DNA of 64,000 nucleotides from JAFECT01 sp964432415 (GTDB taxonomy: Bacteria; Pseudomonadota; Alphaproteobacteria; Caulobacterales; Caulobacteraceae), in assembly GCA_964432415.1 (NCBI GenBank), contig CAYSNW010000014.1, positions 7,574 to 71,573 of the forward strand, given 5' to 3'. Below the pieces are notes generated by a model. That model saw only the letters and a program-made list of their open reading frames with translations, was not told the DNA's origin and did no database searches. Below are positions 17,407-25,004 of this stretch, piece by piece (within the stretch, counting starts at the first letter, position 1; every line of letters starts with the position of its first letter). The position numbers and the translations under genes were made by a program.

Positions 17407-17844
17407 ATGCGAACCATACTGTCGATAATTATCACATTAGCCTTTGCGGGTCTGGCAGAGGCACAGAATCTCGATTCAGTGCCTGCAGTGCTGACCCGAT
17501 ACGCAGATAGGGTTTGGGTTAAGGAGAAGGAACGAGTCTTCTTAGGTGAGGCGGGGTGCTCCAAGGGGGAGACTTGGTCGTTTCTCGCTCGGGCGGTTAT
17601 AGCGCGGAGAGTTTGTGAGGATCGCAAATTCAGAATTCAACAAGGGCATTGGTCGGTAATAAAGAATGATGTTGGCGACGATATTTTACATATTTCGGGA
17701 GTTTCCATTGACATCGACGGTAAATACGATGCGCGCATAGTAAAAAGGGGAGCGGAGGTGTTATTAATACTTGAGAGTGCAGCGACTATAAAGTCGACGA
17801 GCATGTCAAATGTGCGAAAGAGGATTGAACTTGTTCTGAGGTAG
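17407..17844 (+). CDS. Small secreted protein, caspase cassette gene 1
   Basis: The 145-residue protein has a clean Sec signal peptide (MRTILSIIITLAFAGLAEA, cleavage before QN). The mature part has two cysteines about 18 residues apart (GCSKGETWSF and RRVCEDRKF), able to form a disulfide, followed by GHWSV and a beta-rich end. I chose ATG 17407 because AGGTG lies just upstream; ATG 17395 would add four residues. The pattern of a C-x-KGETW strand then a second Cys suggests a small beta-sandwich or lipocalin-like fold, but I do not recognise a family. It is AT-rich with codon use unlike the chromosome and lies 10 bases before gene 2. Confidence 0.82.
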   Translation: MRTILSIIITLAFAGLAEAQNLDSVPAVLTRYADRVWVKEKERVFLGEAGCSKGETWSFLARAVIARRVCEDRKFRIQQGHWSVIKNDVGDDILHISGVSIDIDGKYDARIVKRGAEVLLILESAATIKSTSMSNVRKRIELVLR

Positions 17845-17854
17845 GGGCGGATCA

Positions 17855-18352
17855 ATGAATGAAGATCGTAAGAGAATTTGGGACATTCGGCTAGGTGTTG
17901 TGACGCCAATTATAGCAATCGCATCGCTGTGGGTTGGCTTTTTTCAATTTGAACAGAGTGAAACTGACCACATCCGTCTGCAGCATGAACTGGCGGAGCG
18001 AACATCCCGCCTCGAATTTCGGCGCACGCTTTGGTTGGCGAAGGTTAAAGCTTATCAAACCGTTACGGAACTTGCTGGCGCAATATCCGCAGATCCAGAA
18101 CACGCGCTGCAACCGCATGCCGCGGCTGACCAGTTCATGGTCTCATATTGGGGAGTTATGTATCTAAACGAGGGCCCTGAAGTAGAGCATCAAATGATTC
18201 TTCTTGCGGATGAAATCAGGCACATTCGAGGAGGTGAGGGTGACAAGACCCGGCTACGTTTGAAGGCATTGAAGGTTATTTCGGTAATGCGAGCCGAACT
18301 GGACTCGACCTGGAGAGTTCTCGAGAAGGAAGAATCCTTTGGACAGAAATAG
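17855..18352 (+). CDS. Membrane-anchored helical protein, cassette gene 2
   Basis: The 165-residue protein has one N-terminal transmembrane segment (about residues 13-31, LGVVTPIIAIASLWVGFFQF) after a charged cytoplasmic start. A long helical, probably coiled-coil, region follows (HELAERTSRLEFRRTLWLAK), then a helical domain to the end. No catalytic motif is seen. AGGGGCGG precedes the ATG. It overlaps the downstream caspase-like gene by 14 bases, which points to translational coupling. It may tether or regulate the protease; that is inference. Composition is AT-rich like its neighbours. Confidence 0.8.
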   Translation: MNEDRKRIWDIRLGVVTPIIAIASLWVGFFQFEQSETDHIRLQHELAERTSRLEFRRTLWLAKVKAYQTVTELAGAISADPEHALQPHAAADQFMVSYWGVMYLNEGPEVEHQMILLADEIRHIRGGEGDKTRLRLKALKVISVMRAELDSTWRVLEKEESFGQK

Positions 18353-19355
18353 ACAACCGGTCTTCTCGAGACGAACCGTCCTGAGTTCTCTTGCCTTGGC
18401 CTTCGGAAGCGGCGACGCTCCCCCCCTATGGGATCCGGCTGCGAACTGGGATCCATACGCTCTCGTGGTAGGCTCCAGGCACTATCTACAGCCGCCAATC
18501 AACCGAAATTTGAGAGGATTTGAGGAAATTTCCGCCGCAGATCGTACTGTAGAGAGCGTTACATCTGTACTAACTGATTTGGGCGCGCGGCGTATACTGA
18601 GGATAATTTCAACTCAAACTAGCGCAATTTCGAAAGACGATGTATTTAATGGGATAAAACGAGTATTATCCTCAATAGAAGTCGATAGGCCGGCAAATCC
18701 TATCGTAATATATTATTTCATTGGTCATGGTGTTTGGAATGGATTGACGTGGGATCATTATAGTATTCCAGGAAATTTGGTATATAATCCGGCTCGCGGC
18801 GAGCTTGGCTCGATTGTGTCAAATTCTATGGCGATTTATACTGGAGATGTTCTTGGTGCGTTGCCATGGACAAAAATCCCGGTTCTGTTGCTAATTGACA
18901 GCTGTCAAGAAGGGTCTTTTCGGACGCCTAGCAAGAACTTTCCTTGGGAGTCGAACATCTACCCCGCAACGAGGATGGTGTTCTCTTCAATGACGAATAG
19001 CTTTTTTGGCGTGCCGGTGGTGCTACCGGGGCGTCCTGGGACTGTTTCGTCGACGGTTGATGACCCGGATGACCCAACCAAGGATGTCGGACCGCTCGCG
19101 CGACGTCTGAGCCTTTCCGTACGGCGCATAAGGCAAAAGGGCGAAGTGCTGTCAGTCGGAACGATTGTTGCGGGTTTGGCCGACCCGACGCTCGACGACC
19201 AGACGGAGGCAAGCGACGTCTCTCACGCCGGGCCGTGGGATGGCGCCCTCGCGGTACCCCGTCCAGATCGCGCATTCATCCGAGATGCTCGTGCGAAAAC
19301 GGTGGCGCTGCACGGAACTGGATCGAGCTTGAAGGTCTGCTGCACGACGAAATAG
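18339..19355 (+). CDS. Caspase-like (clan CD) protease, cassette gene 3
   Basis: The 338-residue protein starts at TTG 18339, preceded by AAGGA at 18326-18330. The N-terminus has a twin-arginine-like SRRTVLSSLALAFG. The caspase p20-like core follows: YALVVGSRHY near residue 40, a DVFNGIKRVL helix, the His of the dyad in YYFIGHG (H130) and the Cys in LLLIDSCQEG (C189), the spacing seen in metacaspase or C14-type enzymes. The C-terminal 120 residues carry Asp/Pro-rich loops. It is probably exported and cleaves an unknown protein substrate. The 5' half is very AT-rich, while the last 300 bases are near chromosomal GC. Activity and role are unproven. Confidence 0.85.
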   Translation: MDRNRQPVFSRRTVLSSLALAFGSGDAPPLWDPAANWDPYALVVGSRHYLQPPINRNLRGFEEISAADRTVESVTSVLTDLGARRILRIISTQTSAISKDDVFNGIKRVLSSIEVDRPANPIVIYYFIGHGVWNGLTWDHYSIPGNLVYNPARGELGSIVSNSMAIYTGDVLGALPWTKIPVLLLIDSCQEGSFRTPSKNFPWESNIYPATRMVFSSMTNSFFGVPVVLPGRPGTVSSTVDDPDDPTKDVGPLARRLSLSVRRIRQKGEVLSVGTIVAGLADPTLDDQTEASDVSHAGPWDGALAVPRPDRAFIRDARAKTVALHGTGSSLKVCCTTK

Positions 19356-19395
19356 TCGGGCTGGGTCAAATGAAGTTAAAAGGTGGCCTTGGATT

Positions 19396-20214
19396 TCACA
19401 TCACCGGCCGGAACAGGCCCTTGGGCGAGGCGGTGAAGATCTCCACCCCCGTCTCGGTCACCCCCACCGAGTGCTCGCACTGGGCCGAGAGCGACTTGTC
19501 GCGGGTCACCGCGGTCCAGCCGTCGTTCAGCACCTTCACCTGCGGCTTGCCCAGGTTCACCATCGGCTCGACGGTGAAGAACATGCCGGGCTTCAGCTCC
19601 GGCCCCGTGCCCTTGTGGCCGAAGTGCAGGACGTTGGGGTTGTCGTGAAACACCCGCCCCAGGCCGTGGCCGCAGAAGTCGCGCACCACCGAGCAGCGCT
19701 GGGCCTCGACGTGCTGCTGGATGGCCCAGCCGATGTCGCCGAAGCGGTTTCCCGGCTTCACCTGCGCCAGGCCCAGTTCGATCGCCTCATAGGTCACGTC
19801 GATCAGCCGGCGCGAGCGCGGCGCGATCTCGCCGATCGGGTACATGCGGCTGGTGTCGCCGTGCCAGCCGCCCGCGATCACGGTCACGTCGATGTTGACG
19901 ATGTCGCCTTCGCGAAGCGCCCGCTCGCCGGGGATGCCGTGGCAGACCACGTGGTTGGGCGAGATGCAGACCGTGTGGTGATAGCCGCGGTAGAACAGGC
20001 AGGCGGGCAGGGCCTTGTGGTCCAGCACGAACTCGCGCGCCATCCGGTCGAGGTCCGCGGTCACCGCGCCCGCAACCACGTGCGGCGTCAGCATGTCCAG
20101 GCACTCGGCCGCGATGCGCCCGGCCTTGCGCATGCCCTCGAAGTCCTCGGGCGTATGGACCTTGATCCGGTCGGTGCGGACCAGGGCGTCGGAGATCGAT
20201 TCGAGGGTCTGCAT
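19396..20214 (-). CDS. map: Type I methionine aminopeptidase
   Basis: The 272-residue enzyme removes the initiator Met from new proteins. The five metal ligands of the pita-bread fold are present in NIDVTVIAGGWHGDTSRM (two Asp), CGHGLGRVFH (His), FFTVEPMV (Glu) and AQCEHSVGV (Glu). The N-terminal extension before HTPEDFEGMRKAGRIAAEC is about 20 residues, normal for alphaproteobacteria. It lies 9 bases downstream of sfsA on the same strand. Downstream, the expected neighbour radC is displaced by the caspase cassette, whose last gene converges on map with a 40-bp gap. Confidence 0.97.
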   Translation of the reverse strand: MQTLESISDALVRTDRIKVHTPEDFEGMRKAGRIAAECLDMLTPHVVAGAVTADLDRMAREFVLDHKALPACLFYRGYHHTVCISPNHVVCHGIPGERALREGDIVNIDVTVIAGGWHGDTSRMYPIGEIAPRSRRLIDVTYEAIELGLAQVKPGNRFGDIGWAIQQHVEAQRCSVVRDFCGHGLGRVFHDNPNVLHFGHKGTGPELKPGMFFTVEPMVNLGKPQVKVLNDGWTAVTRDKSLSAQCEHSVGVTETGVEIFTASPKGLFRPVM

Positions 20215-20223
20215 CGGCGGGAA

Positions 20224-20946
20224 CTATCCAGGCGGGAGGTCAGGAGCGGATCGCCAGGTCATGGCGCGGTCGAGGCGGATCGCCTCGGGGCTAAGGTGGC
20301 AACCATAGCACAAAACTTCCACCCCCTTCGATGCGGCCTCGCGCAGCGCGGGGCCGTAGGCCTTGTCGATATCGTCGGCGGTGTCGAACACCTGCGCGTC
20401 CGTGCGCTGGATCACGAACAGCATCACCGCCCGTTCCCCCGCCTCCACCCGCCGCTCCAGCGCCTTCAGGTGTTTGACCCCGCGCACGGTGACGCAATCG
20501 GGAAACTCCGACAGGCCGGGCGTGCGCAGAAAGTGGCTGTTCTTGACCTCGACCCAGGCGCGGGGCCGCCCCGGGTGCTCCAGCAGGATGTCGATGCGGC
20601 TGTCGCCGTCGTAGGCGACCTCGCGGCGCAGGGTGTCGTAGCCGGCCAGCTCCGGAATGAAGCCCGCCTGAATAGCCTCCGCCGCCAGCCGGTTGGGATG
20701 CATGGTGTTGATGCCGACCAGGCCGCCCGCGACCTCCACCATCTCCAGCGTGTGCTTCAGCTTGCGTTTGGGATCGTCTGCCGGCGAGACCCAGACGACC
20801 GAACCCGGGTCCTTCAGCCCCAGCATGGCGCCGGGGTTGGGGCAGTGGGCGGTGGCGAACGGCCCGTCGTCCAACTCCACGTCGGCGAAGAAGCGCTTGT
20901 AGCGCTGGACCAGGCGGCCGCGGACCAGGGGGCGGGGGAAGAGCAT
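20224..20946 (-). CDS. sfsA: Sugar fermentation stimulation protein homologue
   Basis: The 240-residue protein has the SfsA signature: FFADVELDDG, AHCPNPGAM near residue 35, and the nuclease-like RIDILLEHP followed by WVEVKNSHF. The family has an OB-fold plus a PD-(D/E)XK-like domain, and its cellular function remains uncertain. The ATG at 20946 fits the family length; reading further upstream only enters the gene for the membrane protein in another frame. It is the first gene of the sfsA-map pair. Confidence 0.95.
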   Translation of the reverse strand: MLFPRPLVRGRLVQRYKRFFADVELDDGPFATAHCPNPGAMLGLKDPGSVVWVSPADDPKRKLKHTLEMVEVAGGLVGINTMHPNRLAAEAIQAGFIPELAGYDTLRREVAYDGDSRIDILLEHPGRPRAWVEVKNSHFLRTPGLSEFPDCVTVRGVKHLKALERRVEAGERAVMLFVIQRTDAQVFDTADDIDKAYGPALREAASKGVEVLCYGCHLSPEAIRLDRAMTWRSAPDLPPG

Positions 20947-20978
20947 CCGGCCTAGGTAGGGAAAGCCGCCGCCTCTGG

Positions 20979-21923
20979 CTACATCGACGCCATATAGGCC
21001 GGCATCGACAGGTCGGTGCGGCCCCGGCGCACGGTCATGTAGGCCACCGCCGTCGCCCGGTCGCAGATCACCTCGCGCACCACCGCGATGATCGTCACGG
21101 CGCCGACCAGAGCCAGGCAGGGCAGGGACAGGAAGCCCCGCCAGCCCTGGGCGTTCCAGTCGGGCACAGCGTTCCACAGGGCGTCCCAGGGCAGGCTCGC
21201 GCCCGCCGGGTCGATCAGCCGCCAGGCGCCCCACAAGGCCGCCGCCGAGGCCGCGGCCCAGATCCCGAGGGTGATCGCGTGCATCACGAACAGTTGGCCG
21301 ACGTGGCCCTCGGTGAACAGCCAGCTCTTCTGCACCGGGTCCCAGGTGCGGCGGCTGGTCAGGGCCGCGATGTGCACGAAGGTGTGGCGCACGAACACGA
21401 TCATGCCCACCACCGCCAGCCAGGCGATCGAGGCGCCCATGGCCCAGGTCATGACGGGGCGCGGGATGTGAAAGCCGTCGGACACCTTTCCGGTCGCCAT
21501 GACGGTGACGAACAGAGCCCCCGCCGGCAGCAACATCCACCAGCGCAGCCGCTGGTTGGTCGGCTGGGTGGAGCGCGCGTAGCCGGACACGGAGCGTCCC
21601 AGCACGCCCAGGCCCGCGCTGAGGTAGAAGAAATGCGACTTCTCCGGCGCCATCACCGAGCGATAGGCCGCGCCGTCCAGAATGATCGCCGGGATGCTCA
21701 GCACCGCCAGGATCATCACGCCGCCGTAGTAGAGCGCGCCGAAATTGATCAGTCCGATCGCCTTGACGAAGGTCAGCGCCCCCACGGCCGCCGCGGCCAG
21801 CGGCACGGTGGCGACCAGCCAGGCCAGCACGACCCAGGGCTTGCCGAACAGCAGGGCGAAGCCGGAAAAGGCGGCGGCGACCGGGTTGAAGTCGGCGACG
21901 GCCTCGGTGTCCTCATTGTCCAT
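20979..21923 (-). CDS. Multi-pass membrane protein, unknown function
   Basis: About 314 residues from the ATG at 21923, which is preceded by a G-run ribosome site; a TTG at 21944 is an alternative. At least six hydrophobic segments can be seen (for example VVLAWLVATVPLAAAAVGAL, MILAVLSIPAIILDGAAY, WMLLPAGALFVTVMA, ALVGAVTIIAVVREVI). No transporter or enzyme motif is recognised. It resembles Caulobacterales-restricted inner-membrane hypotheticals. It lies 32 bases upstream of sfsA on the same strand and may be co-transcribed with it. Confidence 0.8.
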   Translation of the reverse strand: MDNEDTEAVADFNPVAAAFSGFALLFGKPWVVLAWLVATVPLAAAAVGALTFVKAIGLINFGALYYGGVMILAVLSIPAIILDGAAYRSVMAPEKSHFFYLSAGLGVLGRSVSGYARSTQPTNQRLRWWMLLPAGALFVTVMATGKVSDGFHIPRPVMTWAMGASIAWLAVVGMIVFVRHTFVHIAALTSRRTWDPVQKSWLFTEGHVGQLFVMHAITLGIWAAASAAALWGAWRLIDPAGASLPWDALWNAVPDWNAQGWRGFLSLPCLALVGAVTIIAVVREVICDRATAVAYMTVRRGRTDLSMPAYMASM

Positions 21924-21977
21924 CTGCGTATCCCCCCGCCACAACCTTAGCAGGAAGCCGAGCGCTGGCGAGAGCCT

Positions 21978-22514
21978 CTAGGGCGTCGCGGCCGGCGCCA
22001 GGCAGGAGGTCTCCTGCCCTTCGAGGTCAAAACTGACGCGTTCGATCACCGGCCCGTATTCGCCCGGTGGGAACTCGGGCCAGCCGCCTTCGCCCGCAAT
22101 CGCGGCGAAGAAGCTCAGGCTGAAGGGTGAAGCCCTGCGGTCCTTCGGTTCGAACCAGTAGATGCGGCGCTTGTCGATGCCGCTGGCGTAATCCTGGCTG
22201 ACCCGTACGACCTCGAATATCCGGCCGCCAGGGCGGGTCGCGATCAGCCGCTTGACGTATTTCGGCCGGTTGAAGTCATGCATCACGACCGCGAACGCCC
22301 CGCGCGGGGATCTCACGGTCGCCGCGATATAGCCCTCGTTGGGATAGCCGAGGGTCAAGACCTCGCCCGGGGCCAGCCGCAGGTTGAAGCCCGCTCCGCA
22401 GAACACGCCCGGCCCGGCATAGGTGGGCGGGCGCCAGCCCATCGGCGGTACGTTGGCCTGCGAGACCGGGGCGGCAGCCAAGAACGCCGCCGCCAGGACC
22501 AGCCCTCTCCACAT
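21978..22514 (-). CDS. Secreted hypothetical protein
   Basis: A 178-residue protein with an N-terminal signal peptide (MWRGLVLAAAFLAAAPVSQA) and two cysteines, one near residue 39 (GVFCGAGF) and one near the end (ETSCLAP), which could pair. The mature part is beta-rich with no catalytic motif that I recognise. GAGG lies before the ATG. It sits 54 bases upstream of the membrane-protein gene on the same strand. No family assigned. Confidence 0.75.
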   Translation of the reverse strand: MWRGLVLAAAFLAAAPVSQANVPPMGWRPPTYAGPGVFCGAGFNLRLAPGEVLTLGYPNEGYIAATVRSPRGAFAVVMHDFNRPKYVKRLIATRPGGRIFEVVRVSQDYASGIDKRRIYWFEPKDRRASPFSLSFFAAIAGEGGWPEFPPGEYGPVIERVSFDLEGQETSCLAPAATP

Positions 22515-22563
22515 CGTTGCCGCCTCCCCGCTGGGGCGACCCTAGGCCGCCGCTCCGCGGCTG

Positions 22564-23001
22564 TCAGCCCTCCGCCACCCGCTTCAGCTGCGGCAGCACG
22601 AAGGAGCGCCAGCCGCCGTCCAGCATGTCGCGGATGCCGCGGATCTGGTCCGGCTCGAAGCGGTCCCACCCGGAGTGGGTCAGCTCCGCGCGCACGCCGC
22701 CGGCTGTCGGGGTCAGGTCGATGCTGACCAGGGTCTTCGGCGTGCCGGGCATGTACCAGCTGAAGGCCAGGCGCCGTCCGGGCTCCAGGGCGGTGACGTC
22801 GCACCAGGTCGCGCCGGTGATATCGCCAGCGGCCCGTTTGGCCCCGTCCGGCTGCATGTGGAAGGTCGAGCCCAGCTCCGGCTTGAAGTTCATGCAGCCC
22901 AGCCACTGCTCCACCAGGCCGCCCTCGGTCATCACCGTCCAGACCCGCTCCGGCGTGGCCTCGATCTCGATGGCGCAGACGATATCGTCCAGCGTTTTCA
23001 T
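22564..23001 (-). CDS. SRPBCC (AHSA1-like) domain protein
   Basis: The 145-residue protein has the helix-grip START/AHSA1 pattern: an initial IEIEATPERVWTVMTEGG, LVEQWLGC, then LEPGRRLAFSWYMPG, and a C-terminal helix with GGWRSFVLPQLK. Such proteins bind small hydrophobic ligands. Its start overlaps the stop of the ArsR gene by 4 bases (22998-23001), a common pairing in which the ArsR-type regulator controls the SRPBCC gene. The ligand is unknown. Confidence 0.9.
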   Translation of the reverse strand: MKTLDDIVCAIEIEATPERVWTVMTEGGLVEQWLGCMNFKPELGSTFHMQPDGAKRAAGDITGATWCDVTALEPGRRLAFSWYMPGTPKTLVSIDLTPTAGGVRAELTHSGWDRFEPDQIRGIRDMLDGGWRSFVLPQLKRVAEG

Positions 23002-23315
23002 GTCTTTCTCTCAGCCAGTTGTTTCAGGGTGTGAAGCTTCGCCGTCCAGAAGCGGTCGAGCCAGGCGCGGGCGTCCTCGAGCGCCGCACGGTCCAGCGCA
23101 TAGAGGTTCTCCTTGCCCTCGCGCCGGGCGCTGACCAGCCGCACCTCGCCCAGCACCTTCAGATGCCGCGAGATCGCAGGCCGGCTCATGGGAAAGCGTT
23201 GCGCCAGCGCGTGCACAGGCAGGGGCCGCTCGCCCAGCGCCTCCAGGATGCCCCGGCGGGTGGGATCGGCCAGGGCGCGGAACACCGCGTCGCGATGCAG
23301 ATCACGTAACGTCAT
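22998..23315 (-). CDS. ArsR-family transcriptional regulator
   Basis: A 105-residue winged-helix protein: FRALADPTRRGILEALGE, then the recognition helix in MSRPAISRHLKVLGE and a wing with REGKENLYALD. No cysteine metal site is present, so it is of the non-metal type usually paired with SRPBCC proteins. It begins two bases from a perfect 19-bp palindrome (23317-23335), probably its own operator, implying autorepression of the two-gene operon. Confidence 0.92.
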   Translation of the reverse strand: MTLRDLHRDAVFRALADPTRRGILEALGERPLPVHALAQRFPMSRPAISRHLKVLGEVRLVSARREGKENLYALDRAALEDARAWLDRFWTAKLHTLKQLAERKT

Positions 23316-23316
23316 G

Positions 23317-23335
23317 GTTACGCGTTATGCGTAAC
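23317..23335. promoter_or_regulatory. Palindromic operator of the ArsR/SRPBCC operon
   Basis: GTTACGCGTTATGCGTAAC is a perfect inverted repeat with 7-base arms and a 5-base centre, directly upstream of the ArsR start codon. Extra half-sites occur on both sides (GTAAC at 23306-23310 and GTTAC at 23342-23346), so more than one dimer may bind. Confidence 0.7.
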
Positions 23336-23465
23336 ATCTCGGTTACCTGTCAAGCGGCGTTTCGGAGCGTCGGTTTCATCGTATGGGCGCCCGGCCTCGT
23401 CGGCGCGCCAGGACGCGCCGGGCCGATTCCGCTAGGGTGAAGCTTCCGCCGAAAGGGATCGATCC

Positions 23466-23894
23466 ATGCTTTCCACAGCCCTCGCGCTGGCCCTCGCCGC
23501 CGGCTCACCCGCCGAGGACGCCGCCACGGTCGCGGCGCTGGACACCCGCTACCAGGCCGCGGTCAAGGCCAACGACGCTGCGGCCATGGACGCCATTCTC
23601 GACGACCGTTTCGTGCTTGTGGTCGGCACGGGACAGAGCGCCACCAAGGCCGACCTGCTGGAGAGCGCCAGGACCCGGGCGGTGATCTGGGAACACCAGG
23701 AAGAAGCCGCCGGCAGCCAGACGGTGCGGGTCTACGGCGACACCGCCGTGGTCACCGCCAAGCTGTGGTTGAAGGGCAGCCGCGGCGGACAGCCCATTGA
23801 CCGGACCCTTTGGTTCTCCGACACCTATGTGCGCACCGCGACCGGCTGGCGTTACGCCTTCGGCCAGGCTTCGCTTCCCCTGCCTCCCGGCTAA
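23466..23894 (+). CDS. NTF2-like (DUF4440/SnoaL-type) protein
   Basis: The 142-residue protein has a short hydrophobic N-terminus (MLSTALALALAAGSPA), possibly a signal peptide. The NTF2-like core follows: LDTRYQAAVKANDAAAMDAI, then DDRFVLVVGTG, VRVYGDTAVVTAKLWLKG and a final WRYAFGQAS strand. These alpha-plus-beta cone proteins include enzymes and ligand binders; the function here cannot be told. GGGA precedes the ATG, and an AAGGAG site at its stop serves the next gene. Confidence 0.85.
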   Translation: MLSTALALALAAGSPAEDAATVAALDTRYQAAVKANDAAAMDAILDDRFVLVVGTGQSATKADLLESARTRAVIWEHQEEAAGSQTVRVYGDTAVVTAKLWLKGSRGGQPIDRTLWFSDTYVRTATGWRYAFGQASLPLPPG

Positions 23895-23905
23895 GGAGAT
23901 CCGCC

Positions 23906-24139
23906 ATGCATGTTCATGTCTTCAAAGGCCCGGGCCGCGTCTTCTGCGTCACCGCCGACCAGGCCGGCGCCAATCTGCCGGCCCGTTTCGGCCCCTGGGA
24001 GGTCTTCCGGTCCATCGAGCTGGAGCGGGGCGGGACCCAGCCCGGCCTGAACGTCGAGGAATGCCTCGACGACCTCGAGGCCCACGGCCTGCACCTGACC
24101 GACGCCCACGTGCGCATCACCGATCAGGCGCTCGGCTGA
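23906..24139 (+). CDS. Small protein of unknown function
   Basis: A 77-residue protein (MHVHVFKGPGRVFCVTADQAG start) with no signal peptide or membrane segment. AAGGAG at 23893-23898, overlapping the stop of the NTF2-like gene, gives a strong ribosome site 7 bases before the ATG, so the two are probably translated from one mRNA. Sequence is mixed alpha/beta with LNVEECLDDLEAHG near the end. No family recognised. Confidence 0.75.
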   Translation: MHVHVFKGPGRVFCVTADQAGANLPARFGPWEVFRSIELERGGTQPGLNVEECLDDLEAHGLHLTDAHVRITDQALG

Positions 24140-24143
24140 CGGC

Positions 24144-24902
24144 CTAGAACAGCGACGCCGACAGGTTGATCGTCAGCCCCAGGATCATGGCGTTGAACAT
24201 GAAGGCGATCACCCCGTGGCCGGTGGCCAGCCGCCGGATCGCCTTGGACTCGATGTTCACGTCCGCGGTGGCGCAGGCCACCCCGATCACCATCGAGAAG
24301 TGCACGAAGTCCCAGTAGTCGGGCGTCTTGTCGCCGCCGGGGAACACCAGGCCGCCGCGATAGGGCAGGTGCGCATGGTGCGGCGGGGGCAGCCGGTCCT
24401 TGACCAGGTCCAGCCGCTCCGGCGGATTGGCCGGCATGTAGTAGTCGTGGGCGTAGTGCACCGCGAACACCAGCTGGGTGAAGGTCCAGGACAGGGCCAC
24501 GGTGACGATCATCACCAGGATGCGGAAATACTGGTACTGGCCCTTGTCCGCCTTGTTCAGGAGCATCTCGGCGCAGACCGCCGCGATGGACGCCACAGCC
24601 CCGATCAGGCTGATCCACAAGACCGCCCCGCGCCCCTCGTCCAGCCGGTCCGAGCGTTTGGCCATGGCGTCGGCGTCCACCGACTGGCTCATGAAGCGGA
24701 ACAGCAGCACGATGGTGACGAACACGCCCGAGTCCCACGACAGCACCGCGCGCGAGGACCAGCGCCAGTCGTAGGGCAGCACGATCATGCCCACGACGAA
24801 GATGAAAAAGCCGGTGGCCAGGGACGGCCTCGCCAGCAGCGGACGGATGAGTCGCATAGGGGTCATGGCGGGCAGCATGCCGACTTTTCGGGCGTTCGTC
24901 AC
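24144..24902 (-). CDS. DUF1345 family membrane protein
   Basis: A protein of about 252 residues with five or so transmembrane segments and the DUF1345 hallmarks: the AVLSWDSGVFVTIVLLFR segment, TQLVFAVHYAHDYY and KTPDYWDFVHFSMVIG. The function of the family is not established. The start is uncertain: GTG at 24902 has AGGG nearby, while ATG at 24866 (MRLIRPLLARP after two residues) fits the family N-terminus better. It converges with the small gene to its left with a 4-base gap. Confidence 0.88.
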   Translation of the reverse strand: MTNARKVGMLPAMTPMRLIRPLLARPSLATGFFIFVVGMIVLPYDWRWSSRAVLSWDSGVFVTIVLLFRFMSQSVDADAMAKRSDRLDEGRGAVLWISLIGAVASIAAVCAEMLLNKADKGQYQYFRILVMIVTVALSWTFTQLVFAVHYAHDYYMPANPPERLDLVKDRLPPPHHAHLPYRGGLVFPGGDKTPDYWDFVHFSMVIGVACATADVNIESKAIRRLATGHGVIAFMFNAMILGLTINLSASLF

Positions 24903-25004
24903 AACCCTGTCCGCTTCGACGCAGCGGACCTTGCGGGCCGGCGCCCGCCAAGCCTAGGTTCCGCGCCTCGTCCCTCGCGCCTTGTCTCTGATCGGAGCCG
25001 CCTC

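Noticed and set aside
24216..25004. Upstream extension of the M28 peptidase frame
   Set aside because: It runs antisense to the DUF1345 gene and lacks family similarity; the signal peptide begins at GTG 25005.
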